A stretch of DNA of 64,000 nt from Bufo bufo. Its lineage: Eukaryota; Chordata; Amphibia; Anura; Bufonidae. Positions 22,922 to 33,759 of the stretch are shown in pieces; positions within the stretch are counted from its first letter, which is position 1; every line of letters starts with the position of its first letter. Under the pieces are notes generated by a model. It was not told the DNA's origin and searched no databases. It saw only the letters and a list, made by a program, of their open reading frames with translations. The position numbers were made by a program, and so were the translations under genes. The stretch is taken from the NCBI RefSeq assembly GCF_905171765.1, contig NC_053397.1, positions 117,796,378-117,860,377 of the forward strand, in the 5' to 3' direction.

Positions 22922-23515
22922 CCGGAATTACCTCGCAGAGAAAAGACGCAAGTGGAAATAGAGAATATGCACAAGTTCCATGAAGCCCTTGACGTCCTGC
23001 GGCGAGGAAAAAGCAGAGAATCATCTCCTGTCCCTGCTGCGACAGCATCGGATCGCTGCTGCGGAGCATCACAAGAGACTCTGGAAAAACAGATCACCAG
23101 GCTAGAAGTTCACCTTGATGGCCTGCGTCAAATTGCTGCGTCCAGAGTAGCACAAATACTACCTGATGATGACGATTCGTCCATGAACTCTGTTGTTCCC
23201 GGGCCTGCAGCGAAGGATCCTGTAGCCACTAGTTCGGCGGCCACCCTCACTGTGACAGCAGAAAAACTTTGTTATGTCAGAAGTCGGGTCTGTCGTGCAG
23301 GACAGACGACACCCAGACCTGTGGAGCCTCCTGTATCAATAACCCCCAGACTTGCGGAACCTGTACAATGGACAGGCCCATTTGCATTTCAGCTTCCAGA
23401 CAATACTATTTTGTGGGCCCAGCCAAGTGTCAATCCATGTCCCAGGCCAAGACTTAAAGCGGAACCAGGCTGCACCACGTCTGATGATCAGGATGAATTT
23501 GACACATACCTGTGA
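22922..23515 (+). pseudogene. In-frame continuation after the cold-shock frame
   Basis: Directly after the TAA at 22919-22921 the same frame stays open for about 197 codons (first internal Met at 22952). It contains a possible coiled coil (ETLEKQITRLEVHLDGLRQI) and a Pro-rich middle, and ends with an acidic TSDDQDEFDTYL. It may be the C-terminal half of one longer protein split by a nonsense mutation, or a product of stop-codon readthrough. No family was recognised. Confidence 0.4.
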
Positions 23516-24197
23516 GTAGGCCTGCTAGGCCATGATTGCTGAGAGACCCTTACAGTGAATCTAATTGTTTCAGGACAGGAGTCCTATGTTTTGGCATAAT
23601 AAGCTGCTGCCAGTTTTTCCACGGCCCAGTGGTGATTGTAAGGCCACTGAGAATTCTATTGCTCTTCTGCCATGCTGTTTTCCAGGACTTCCTGCCTGCT
23701 TTAAGTGCCATTCCAAGTTGTGCCTGCTGTTTTGCACCTTTACCCTTTTCAGGTTGAGTAGGGATATTACAGCACCACTTTTATCTACCAGGACTTGCCA
23801 GGGGAAAGTATCCCTGAGATGTAGAGTTCTGTGCTGTGACTTTTATATGCAATATTAATTCAAGAACTGTGCCCAGAGATGACCACAACGCATGTGGGCC
23901 TCTAAGATGCTGTTTTATGGGACTATTGTATTTTATTATTATGGACTATCCTGGTCATTCCTGATACGCTGTACCAGGTCAGTGCCCCTGTTCCATGTAC
24001 CATCCTGCGTAGAGAACGACGCCCCTTTTCACCGCACTTGTCCTTTGCCAGCGGAGCTGCCTGATAATTTCATTGCAAATGTAGTGGTTGTTGTATATGT
24101 GTGCTTTGCATTTTTTTTTGTCTTTCAGGTTACAGTTTCCAGCTGGGCTGGCCCCCTGTGTTGCGCCGAGGACGGGTAACCTCAAAGCAGCGGGGTA
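23516..24197. other. Non-coding tail of the cold-shock element
   Basis: Sequence between the open frame and the 3' LTR. Small frames show no domain. It ends in gcagcggggta next to the LTR, a possible polypurine tract. Confidence 0.4.
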
Positions 24198-24599
24198 TGT
24201 AGTGTCCCACTACGTAAAGGTGGGCACTACTCAAGGGTCAATTGGGTCATGTTGTTCCCCACCTCCTGTGGAACATGGTCATGGTATTTTGTATTGCATT
24301 ATAATGTATATTTTGATGTTATTTCCTGTGTACCAGGTCTGCTAGGGGTGTAGTTTCTCCTCCTAAGCTGTAGAGGGAGCTAGGGAACCCCCTAGTATAT
24401 ATAGACAGGTCCAGTCCAGGGAGAGGGTGTTAGAAGCCAGTGTTCATTTTAGTTATGTAGTAGCTGAGTATAAGCTTCTAACATGCAGCTAGATAGTCCA
24501 GGTTCCCAACCTGAGTCCAGGAGAAGAAGTTTCCTCCTGAAGTTATCCTGCACCTTGCAAAGTACAGAGCAGTGCTAATCTTATCCAGTCAAGTGGAAA
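24198..24599 (+). repeat. 3' LTR, truncated (402 bp)
   Basis: This matches the first 402 bp of the 5' copy with about eight substitutions. It ends at aagtggaaa, where sequence changes to hAT transposase coding sequence. Its own 3' end and the target duplication have been lost. Confidence 0.75.
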
Positions 24600-26501
24600 C
24601 TCAAAACATTCTGAGGACATAGTTGACTGGCTTACACAGGACACCCAATCTTCTACAGCTTCCGCTCTGAACCTTGACGCACCATCCTCCTCCAGCTCAT
24701 CTTCGGGCACCTCTCAAGTTACCACTTGCCCACCCGCCGCCACCACCAACACTAGCACCATAGCCGCTTCACTTGATCTGTCAGAGGAGTTATTTACACA
24801 TCAGTTGGAAGAAATGAGTGATGCACAACTATTATTGCCAGAGGATGTAGATAACAGGGATATGTCTCAGTCAGGCAGCATTACACACATGGACGTACGG
24901 TGTGATGATGATGATGATGTTGTACCCACTGCTGCTTCCTTTGCTGAGTTGTCAGATACAAGTGAAGCGGTTGATGATGACGATGTGTCAGTGGATGTCA
25001 CGTGGGTACCCGCTCGAAGAGAAGAAGAACAGGGGGAAAGTTCAGATGGGGAGACAGAGAGGAGGAGGAGACGAGTTGGAAGCAGGGGGAGGTCGTCGCA
25101 AGGAGCTAGTGGCACAGTCAGACAGCATGTATCGGCACCCGGGGTCAGCCAGACAGTACGCCAATCAACGCATGCTGTTGCCACCACCAGAATGCCGTCA
25201 TTGCAAAGCTCAGCAGTGTGGCATTTTTTTTGTGTGTCTGCCTCTGATAACAGCGATGCCATTTGCAACCTGTGCCAAAAGAAACCGAGTCGTGGAAGTC
25301 CAACACCCACCTAGGTACAACTGCTTTGCGAAGGCACATGATCTCACATCACAAACACCTATGGGATCAACACATGAGTACAAGCAGCACACAAACTCAA
25401 AGCCACCATCCTCCTCCTGGTCCAGCATCTTCAGCCACATCAACCACTGCTGTCCTCCTTGCCCCCTCTCAACCACCCGCCACTCCGCCTCTCACCTTCA
25501 GCAGTTCCTCCTCATTTGCCCACAGTCAGGTGTCTGTCAAGAAAATGTTTGAGCGCAAGAAGCCAATGTCACAGAGTTACCCCCTTGCCCGGCATCTGAC
25601 AGCTGGCTTGTCGGAACTCTTAGCCCGCCAGCTTTTACCATACAAGCTCGTGGAGTCTGAGGCCTTCAAAAAATTTGTAGCTATTGGGACACCGCAGTGG
25701 AAGGTACCTGGCAAAAATTTTTTTCACAAGAGGCAATCCCCAACCTGTACTCTATTGTGGAAAAGGAAGTCATGGCATGTCTGGCACACAGTGTTGGGGC
25801 AAGGGTCCATCTGACCACTGATACCTGGTCTGCAAAGCACGGTCAGGGCAGGTATATCACGTACACTGCGCATTGGGTAAACCTGCTGACGGCTGCCAAG
25901 CATGGAATGCGTGGCTCTGCAGAGGAGTTAGTGACACTGCCACGACTTGCAGGCAGGCCTGCTGCCACCTCCTCTACTCCTCCTACTCCATCCTCTTCGC
26001 TAACCTCCTCGGCTGAGTCCTCTTCTGCTGCTGCGTCTTGCTCCACATCAACTGCACCGTCCCCAGCTCCCCAGGGGCTATTCCACATCCCGTATACGAC
26101 AGTGTCACGCTGTCTTGGGGTTGACTTGCCTGAAAGCAGAGAGTCACACCGGACCAGCACTCCTGTCCGCCCTGAACGCACAGGTGAAGTGGCTGACCCC
26201 GCACCAACTGGAGATCGGCAAAGTGGTGTGTGACAACGGAAGCAATTTGTTGGTGGCATTGAATTTGGGCAAGTTGACACATGTGCCGTGCATGGCACAT
26301 GTGTTGAATCTGATTGTACAACGCTTTGTGTATTAGTACCCAGGCTTACAGGACGTCCTCAAGCAGGCCAGGAAGGTGTGTGGCCATTTCAGGCGTTCCT
26401 ACACGGCCATGGCGCACTTTTCCGATATTCAGCGGCGAAGCAACATGCCAGTGAGGCGCTTGATTTGTGACTGCCCGACACGTTGGAATTCAACACTCTT
26501 A

Positions 26502-27804
26502 GGCCTCATGCACACGACCGTTGTGTGCATCCGTGGCCGTTGTGCCGTTTTCCGTTTTTTTTCGCGGACCCATTGACTTTCAATGGGTCCGTAGAAAAAT
26601 CGGAAAATGCACCGTTTTGCAGCCGAGACCGTGATCCGTGTATCCTGTCCGTCAAAAAAATATGACCTGTCCTATTTTTTTGACGGACAAAGGTTCACGG
26701 ACCCATTCAAGTCAATGGGTCCGTGAAAGAACACGGATGCACACAAGATTGGCATCCGTGTCCGTGATCCGTGGCCGTAGGTTACTTTAATACAGACGTC
26801 TGTCACTTACCAGTAGGAGGAGATCCTGGCCGGACGCAGACATCGCAGCTCGCAGGTAAGTATGATGGTTCTACAAATTGCTAAGTAACCATGGCAACCG
26901 GGACTGCAGTAGCGTCCTGGTTGCCATGGTTACCGATCGGAGCCCCAGCGATTAAACTGGGACTCCGATCGGTACTCTCCGCTGCCACCAATGATAGGGG
27001 GGAGATTTTAATTAGGAGGGGGAGGGAGGGGAGAAGGCCCACTAGCCACCAACGAGTTAACTACAGGGGAAGGAGGGGGGGCCCACTGGCCACCAACGAG
27101 TTAACTACAGGGGAGGGAGGGGGGCCGGCCGCACTGGCCACCAATGAGTTAACTACAGGTGAGGGGGGCCCACTGGCCACCAATGAGTTAACTACAGGAG
27201 AGGGAGGGAGGGGGGGCCGGCCACACTGGCCACCAATGTGTTAACTACGGGGGGGGGGGGCTGCCCCCTGCTGCCTGGCAGCACCTGCCAGGCAGCAGGG
27301 GGCAGTCATGTACACAGTTCTTTTAGTATATTCTAACCTGAAGCGCCCCCCTCACCATGGGAACGCCTCTGTGTTAGAATATACTGTCGGATTTGAGTTT
27401 CACGATGTAACTCAAATCCGACGGTATATTCTAACATAGAGGCGTTCCCATGGTGATGGGGACACTTCAAGTTAAAATATACCATCGGATTGGAGAAAAC
27501 TCCGATCCGATGGTATATTAACTCCTGACTTTACATTGAAAGTCAATGGGGGACGGATCCGTTTGCAATTGCACCATATTGTGTCAACGTCAAACGGATC
27601 CGTCCCCATTGACTTGCATTGTAATTCAGGACGGATCCGTTTGGCTCCGCACGGCCAGGCGGACACCAAAACGACTTTTTTTTCATGTCCGTGGATCCTC
27701 CAAAAATCAAGGAAGACCCACGGACGAAAAAACGGTCACGGATCACGGGAAAACGGAACCCCGTTTTGCGGACCGCAAAAAAATACGGTCGTGTGCATGA
27801 GGCC
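26502..27804. mobile_element. Harbinger-like element, 1.3 kb, in the hAT transposase
   Basis: The ends GGCCTCATGCACACGACCG and CGGTCGTGTGCATGAGGCC are inverted repeats flanked by TTA (26499-26501, 27805-27807). The interior holds several complementary arms, including gtaaccatggcaaccgggac against ctggttgccatggttaccga near 26883-26935 and 20-bp ATATACCATCGGAT-type arms near 27475-27520. It also has a tandem array of ggccaccaatgagttaacta units. There is no transposase. It is a shortened, opposite-orientation relative of the 30495-32844 element. Confidence 0.8.
27040..27250. repeat. Minisatellite in the Harbinger-like element
   Basis: About five units of about 40-50 bp share ggccaccaacgagttaacta and G-rich linkers. 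The frame at 26891-27244 reads through the array and is not a gene. Confidence 0.75.
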
Positions 27805-28150
27805 TTAATGTTAAACCGCCTGCTCCAACAAGAAAAATCCATCAACGAGTATTTGTTTGACCAGGGTGCTAGGACAGCCTCTGCGGAGCTGGGTATTTTT
27901 TTGCCACGTTACTGGACGCTCATGCGCAATGCCTGTAGGCTCATGCGTCCTTTTGAGGAGGTGACAAACCTAGGCACCATCAGCGACCTTATCCCATTTG
28001 TTTTCTTCCTGGAGTGTGCCCTGCGAAGAGTGCTGGATCAGGCCGTAGATGAGGAACGGGACATGAATAGCTTGTTGTGGTGAAGGGGCTTGCGTATCAC
28101 AATGAAGCGATCACCTCTATGAGTGTGTTGGCAATGTTGGCACACCCCAG

Positions 28151-28907
28151 ATGATAAGGTCGTTGCTTTATTGTGAACAGACCAAAAGCGATCGGCTGGA
28201 TAATTTTTCATAGAAAAAACATTAATTTTCTTTGTGATCATCTAAGGTGATCATTAAAGCCTACTAGGCCAACAATGGGCCCACACTGCAGAATCATTGT
28301 TTTCTGGGTCACTTAACTGTCACTGAACTACCTCAGCACGACCATAGGCTTTGAAAAACCGCCATCGCCTGCAATCTCCCGAACGTGCGCACGAGCACAG
28401 TCATCACTACACCAAGATTGACACATAGAGGAATAAAATGTATGTCATGAGTGTGTCAACTATTGACAACACTTTGCGGTTGTTTGCGGTGAATTAAACG
28501 GGGAGTTTGGTCTGTCACTGTGAAGCGGGCGTAACCCTTACACTACCTGATCGATACAACATCATACCTGATCATATACACACACTGGATGTTTTAAAGC
28601 ACGTTATTCCAAACAATTTAGGAATGTTAGGTGATTTATGCCCTTTATGGATTAAAACCCGACTCTGCGTCAACTACGTAATTTTCCATGGGAGTTTTGC
28701 CATGGATCCCCCTCCAGCATGCCACAGTCCAGGTGTTGGTCCCCTTGAAACAACTTTTCCATCGCTATTGTGGCCAGAAAGAGTCCCTGTGGGTTTTAAA
28801 ATTCGCCTGCCTATTGAAGTCTATGGCGGTTCGCCCGGTTGCGAACATTAGCGTAAATTCGCATTCGCCGTCCGCGAACAAAAATTTTTATGCTTGCGAC
28901 ATCTCTA
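28151..28907. other. Right subterminal region of the hAT element
   Basis: No supported gene. The terminal part (28835-28907) is rich in GCGAAC-type motifs, mirroring the left subterminal region, and ends in the TIR. Confidence 0.6.
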
Positions 28908-28915
28908 ATCTTCAG

Positions 28916-29860
28916 TAAATAACCCCCCTTTACCATTATTTAGGAGACCTTCCTGCTCAGACCTTGTTTTTTTAGCATTTATATATCTAAAGAATGTTTT
29001 GGGATTTGTTTCTCTGTTTTGCCACCTGCTGTTCGTTTTGTATTTTTGCAAATTTCTCCTTTTTTACAGATTTTTTTATAAGCCCTTTGTAAACTTCAAA
29101 GACTACAGCTGACCCCTCAGATTTGTATTTTTTAAATGCCCTTTTATTGTCATTTATTACCCTTTTAGCCGTTTATACCTGTTACTTAAAGGAATAATTT
29201 TTTAGTGCAATTACTCAATGTGTATTTAAAGCTATCCCATTTATCCTCAGTATTATGTGACAGTAGCTGCTCCCAGCCTATGTCCTGAAATGCTGCCCTT
29301 AGCCCAGGGAGATTAGCCTTTTTTAACATTCAGTGTTTGCTTCTTATAGTTTAGGGGGAATATAATTATATTGTGTTCACTATTACCTAGTGTTTCTCGG
29401 ACAGTAACATTTCCAACAAATTCTCCATCATTAGAAATTACCAGATCCAACAGAGCATTGCCTCTAGTGGGAGCTTCAACAAACTGGCCCATAAAGTGGT
29501 CCTGCAGCAAGTTGAGGAATCTTCTCCCCTTTGTGGTTAAGGCAGAATCAATGTCTAGGAAGTTAAAATCTACCATTATGACGACTTTACCAGCCTGTGC
29601 AGCCCGCTCTATTTGTCTGTACAGCTAAACTTTTATCTCCTCTGTGATGTTAGGAGGTCTATAGATTACACCAAGTATTATTTTTTCTGAGTTTATTTCC
29701 CTTTGAAATTCCACCCATAAGGTTTCAACATCCTCACCATCCGCACCCACAAATACCTCTTTCACATTTGTCTTCAGATCACTCCTCACATACAGGCAAA
29801 CGCCACCTCATTTACTATTGACCCTGTCTTTCCTAAATAGTGTAAAACCCTCAATATTAA
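28916..29860 (-). pseudogene. CR1-type LINE endonuclease (antisense)
   Basis: On the minus strand the APE-type endonuclease reads GGVCLYVRSDLK (about 29780-29815), LGVIYRPPN, MVDFNFLDID (29576 downward), RRFLNLLQDHF, EAPTRGNALLDLVIS and ETLGNSEHNIIIF. This is the usual CR1 order. The sequence then runs toward GLFTEDKEK at 28916 and continues across the hAT at 17387. The stops before 29576 and after 29313 show it is inactive. The 5' end of the LINE is lost beyond about 29860. Confidence 0.75.
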
Positions 29861-30491
29861 CATTATCATTATGTATATCTAAGAAAAAAATAAGCTTTGA
29901 TGTGTGTATACATAAGTGATGAAACTATATCTGACCTTTGATTTGTATCTGGCATATTTTTACTGTTTTTTTTCCTTTACAATCTACATCTCCTTGTCTT
30001 TAAGCTGGTGGGTAGGATCAAGTTGCTCCACTTAGAATACAAAGAACCAAGAGATTCTGCTTCCTAAGGGTGTGTTCCCACATTGCAGAACACAGTAGAT
30101 TTGAGATGAGGATTTTCATGTAGCAAATCCACAGCATTGTATAATACCAGCACAGTGAATGATATATTAAGAAATCTTATCCACATTCAGCTAAAAAAAA
30201 ATCTGCATTGTACATTGACCCATGGTGCAGGTTGCAAATCTGCAGCATGCCAACTGTGCTGCAAACGCTACTGTGGATTTTACCCTTTGTAGTGAAGGTG
30301 AAATTAACAGCTACTTCCCCAGCCAAAACCAACCATGTGCAGTAGTTGAATGCAAAGTTTTCTGCTTCATGTTCCATCCTGTGTGGACATACCCTAACCA
30401 AGTCTCATTTACTCAGAATCACTAAGAAGCAGAAAAAACATTATGATGATGAATCAGTATAGATGTGAATAAAACACAAATTCTAACACGA
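29861..30491. other. Unassigned sequence
   Basis: AT-rich sequence with no long frame, terminal repeat or tandem structure recognised. Confidence 0.35.
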
Positions 30492-31130
30492 TTAGGCCTC
30501 ATGCACACGACCATATTTTTTCACGGTCCGCAAAACGGGGTTCAGTTGGTCCGTCATCCGTGACCGTTTTTTTCGTCCGTGGGTCTTCCTTGATTTTTGG
30601 AGGATCCACGGACATGAAAAAAAAGTCGTTTTGGTGTCCGCCTGGCCGTGCGGAGCCAAACGGATCCGTCCTGAATTACAATGCAAGTCAATGGGGACGG
30701 ATCCGTTTGACGTTGACACAATATGGTGCAATTGCAAACGGATCCGTCCCCCATTGACTTTCAATGTAAAGTCAGGAGTTAGTATACCATAGGATCTGAG
30801 TTTTCTCCAATCCGATGGTATATTTTAACTTGAAGCGTCCCTATCACCATGGGAATGCCTCTATGTTAGAATATACCATCGGATTTGAGTTACATCGTGA
30901 AACTCAGATCCGACAGTATATTCTAACACAGAGGCATTCCCATAGTGATGGGGACGCTTCTAGTTAGAATATACTACGAACTGTGTACATGACTGCCCCC
31001 TGCTGCCTGGCAGCACCCGATCTTTTACAGGGTGCCGCACCTGAAGGGGTTAATTGTGCGTATCATAGCCCCCTGTAAGAGATCAGGGGCTGCCAGGCAG
31101 CAGGGGGCAGACCCCCTCCCTCCCCAGTTT

Positions 31131-31505
31131 GAATATCATTGGTGGCCAGTGTGCGGCCCCCCCCGGGCCCCCCCTCTATTGTAATATCATTGGTGGCCAG
31201 TGTGCGGCCTCCGTCGGCCCCCCCTCCCTCCCTTTATTGTAATATCATTGGTGGCCAGTGTGCGGCCTCCGTCGGCCCCCCTCCCTCCCTTTATTGTAAT
31301 ATCATTGGTGGCCAGCGTGCGCCCCCCCCCTCTATTGTAATATCATTGGTGGCCAGTGTGCGGCCTCCCCCGGCCCCCCCTCCCTCTATTGTAATATCAT
31401 TGGTGGCCAGTGTGCGGCCTCCGTCGCACCCCCCCCCTCTATTGTAATATCATTGGTGGCCAGTGTGCGGCCTTCCCTCTCCCCCCCCACCTGCCCGATC
31501 ATTGG
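31131..31505. repeat. Minisatellite, left arm
   Basis: About seven units of roughly 45-60 bp share atcattggtggccagtgtgc followed by a C-rich linker of variable length. The reverse-complement array lies at 31925-32245. The frame 31139-31447 only reads through the repeat. Confidence 0.85.
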
Positions 31506-31924
31506 TGGCAACGGTGAGTTCCGATCGGAGTCCCAGTTTAATCGCTGGGGCTCCGATCGGTAACCATGGCAACCAGGACGCTACTGCAGGCCTGGTTGCC
31601 ATGGTTACTTAGCAATATTACAATATTAGAAGCGTCATACTTACCTGCTGCGCTGTCTGTGACCAGCCGGGAGCTCCTCCTACTGGTAAGTGACAGGTCT
31701 GTGCGGCGCATTGCTTAATGATCTGTCACTTACCAGTAGGAGGAGCTCCCGGCCAGTCACAGACAGCGCAGCAGGTAAGTATGATGCTTCTAATATTGTA
31801 ATATTGATAAGTAACCATGGCAACCAGGCCTGCAGTAGCGTCCTGGTTGCCATGGTTACCGATCGGAGCCCCAGCGATTAAACTGGGACTCCGATCGGAA
31901 CTCTCCGCTTCCACCAATGATGGG

Positions 31925-32245
31925 GGGGAGGGGAGGCCGCACACTGGCCACCAATGATATTAATACAATAGAGGGGGGGTTGGGGGGGCCACACACTGGC
32001 CGCCAATGATATTACAATAGAGGGAGGGGGGGCGCACGCTGGCCACCAATGATAATACAATAAAGGGAGGGAGGGGGGCCGACGGAGGCCGCACACTGGC
32101 CACCAATGATATTACAATAGAGGGAGGGAGGGGGGGGCCGGGGGAGGCCGCACACTGGCCACCAATGATATTACAATAGAGGGAGGGAGGGGGGGCGGGG
32201 GGGTCCGCACACTGGCCACCAATGATATTCAAACTGGGGAGGGAG
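31925..32245. repeat. Minisatellite, right arm
   Basis: About six or seven units of gcacactggccaccaatgat with G-rich linkers, the mirror image of 31131-31505. Unit number and linker lengths differ between the arms, so the arrays have changed independently. Confidence 0.85.
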
Positions 32246-32847
32246 GGGGGGTCTGCCCCCTGCTGCCTGGCAGCCCCTGATCTCTTATAGGGGGCTATGA
32301 TATGCACAATTAACCCCTCAGGTGCAGCACCTGAGGGGTTAATTGTGCGGATCACAGCCCCCTGTAAGAGATCGGGTGCTGCCAGGCAGCAGGGGGCAGT
32401 CATGTACACAGTTCGTAGTATATTCTAACTAGAAGCGTCCCCATCACTATAGGAACGCCTCTGTGTTAGAATATACTGTCGGATATGAGTTTTCACGAAG
32501 TGAAAACTCATATCTGAAAAAGCTTTTATGCAGACGGATCTTCGGATCCGTCTGTATGAAAGTAACCTACGGCCACGGATCACGGACGCGGATGCCAATC
32601 TTGTGTGCATCCGTGTTCTTCCACAGACCCATTGACTTGAATGGGTCCGTGAACCGTTGTCCGTCAAAAAAGTAGGACAGGTCATATTTTTTTGACGGAC
32701 AGGAAACACGGATCACGGATGCGGCTGCAAAACTGTGCATTTTCCGATTTTTCACGGACCCATTGAAAGTCAATAGGTCCGCGAAAAAAAAAGGAAAACG
32801 ACACAACGGCCACGGATGCACACAACGGTCGTGTGCATGAGGCCTTA

Positions 32848-33336
32848 GCTGTTGAATCATGTCTGTATTGTGTTTGTTCCTGCTTCTTTCTGCACTTCCT
32901 CCCTCCACTTCCACCTCGGCTCTCCATAGACTTGTATTGGAATTATATAATTTGATACTTAAATGAACAGGAAGCCTGTCTTGGTTTTAACAAATTTGAG
33001 AATTAGTTTAGAAATGGGGGCAGCTGATGACTTCCAAACAAGGGACTTTCCAAGCAGGTTTCTTATATGCTCCTGTAATATTGATTTATGCACAATTGTG
33101 TGAAAGTACTATACAGTAACTATTTAAATATAACAGCTTTTACACTGTCCACTGAATATCACAAAATGCCAACACCTCTTGTTAGCTCATTATTATTATT
33201 AAAGGCGTTTGTGCCTGTTATGAGGAGAAATTTACACATGGGCGATTGTTACAGTAATTTATGTGACTGAAAATCAGTTTCATACATCTGAATAATAGAA
33301 AAAAATATGTTCAATTCCCTTTAAAAATAACAAGAC
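32848..33336. other. Unassigned sequence
   Basis: No long frame or repeat boundary was recognised here. Confidence 0.35.
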
Positions 33337-33759
33337 TTAGGCCCCTATTATACTGCCTGATGCTCGGACACATCCATCAGCACTTGTTTCCACTGGCCTG
33401 ATCACACAGGCTGATGCAAACTGAATGTGGGAGAAAATTATGATTACACTCATCGGTAATTGGATTTTCCAGACCCCATGACAGCACCACAGAGAGAGAG
33501 GATCCGCCCCCAGGGACAGGAAACCTGCAGAATAAAAAGTTGGAGCCTCTCTCCCACCTTAGTGGTTTACAGAGCGTGAGAGTGACTCCAACCTAGCTTA
33601 GGTCATCTAATTATATATATACACAATATATTTTTTTTTTATACACCCTGTGTAACTCAAACAAAGAACCACAAAACACCAGGGAGGGAATAAGGAAGGG
33701 TGCTGTCGTGGGGTCTGGAAAATACGATTACCGGTGAGTGTAATGATAATTTTTCCCTT

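Larger units (their letters stand above)
20729..24599 (+). mobile_element. LTR-flanked element carrying a cold-shock-domain frame
   Basis: Direct repeats of 402 bp (20729-21130 and 24198-24599) begin TGTAGTGTCCCACTACG and contain a TATATATAGACA promoter-like box. By eye they differ at about eight positions with no indels. The 5' repeat probably extends to about 21726, where ...CTGCA is followed 5 bp later by TGGCATCACGCACAGG (21732-21747), a plausible tRNA primer-binding site. A purine-rich stretch (aaagcagcgggg) precedes the 3' repeat. The interior (2.5 kb) encodes a cold-shock domain but no recognisable protease, RT, RNase H or integrase. It sits inside the hAT element. The 3' repeat stops abruptly at hAT transposase sequence, so a deletion removed its end and the target duplication. 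Confidence 0.7.
24600..28150 (+). pseudogene. hAT transposase, broken and interrupted
   Basis: The transposase would excise and reinsert the hAT element. The frame is open from 24600 (KHSEDIVDW), with an acidic Ser-rich N-terminus. A BED-type zinc finger follows: ICNLCQKKPSRG, then after a frameshift near 25285-25300 GTTALRRHMISHH. A second frameshift lies near 25715. Then come the first catalytic Asp region (VHLTTDTWSAKHG, about 25807-25845), a Ser/Thr/Pro insertion, a shift near 26110-26225 and the second Asp region (VVCDNGSN, about 26225-26250, with PCMAHVLNLIV). PTRWNSTL (about 26475-26498) is followed directly by a 1.3-kb MITE. Coding resumes at 27808 (MLNRLLQQEKSINEYLFDQG) and decays after about 28083 in frame to LAMLAHPR near 28150. 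The C-terminal dimerisation region with the last catalytic Glu is missing. Confidence 0.8.
17388..28907 (+). mobile_element. hAT DNA transposon, 11.5 kb with nested insertions
   Basis: The left end TAGAGATGTCCCGAAC and the right end, whose reverse complement starts TAGAGATGTCGCAAGC, are inverted repeats. The 8-bp sequence ATCTTCAG occurs immediately outside both ends (17380-17387 and 28908-28915), an exact hAT-type target duplication. Inside are a subterminal region with GCGAAC-rich motifs, a tandem array of about 120-bp units (17869-18151, resuming 20660-20728), a Penelope-like insertion, an LTR/cold-shock element, a broken transposase gene and a Harbinger-like MITE. The right subterminal region (28151-28907) has no supported gene. 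The transposase is dead and lacks its C-terminal dimerisation region. Confidence 0.85.
30495..32844. mobile_element. Giant palindromic Harbinger-like element, 2.35 kb
   Basis: GGCCTCATGCACACGACC at the left and GGTCGTGTGCATGAGGCC at the right are inverted ends with TTA on both sides (30492-30494, 32845-32847). Roughly 0.95-kb arms are complementary around a centre near 31712, where ggtaagtgacag faces ctgtcacttacc. The outermost 250-300 bp on each side are not complementary to each other. Instead they correspond to the two different ends of the 26502-27804 element, in the opposite orientation. The arms carry mirrored minisatellites. No transposase frame. Confidence 0.85.

Noticed and set aside
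31139..32409. Pro- and Gly-rich frames on both strands
   Set aside because: They read through the mirrored minisatellites of the giant palindrome and have no domain.
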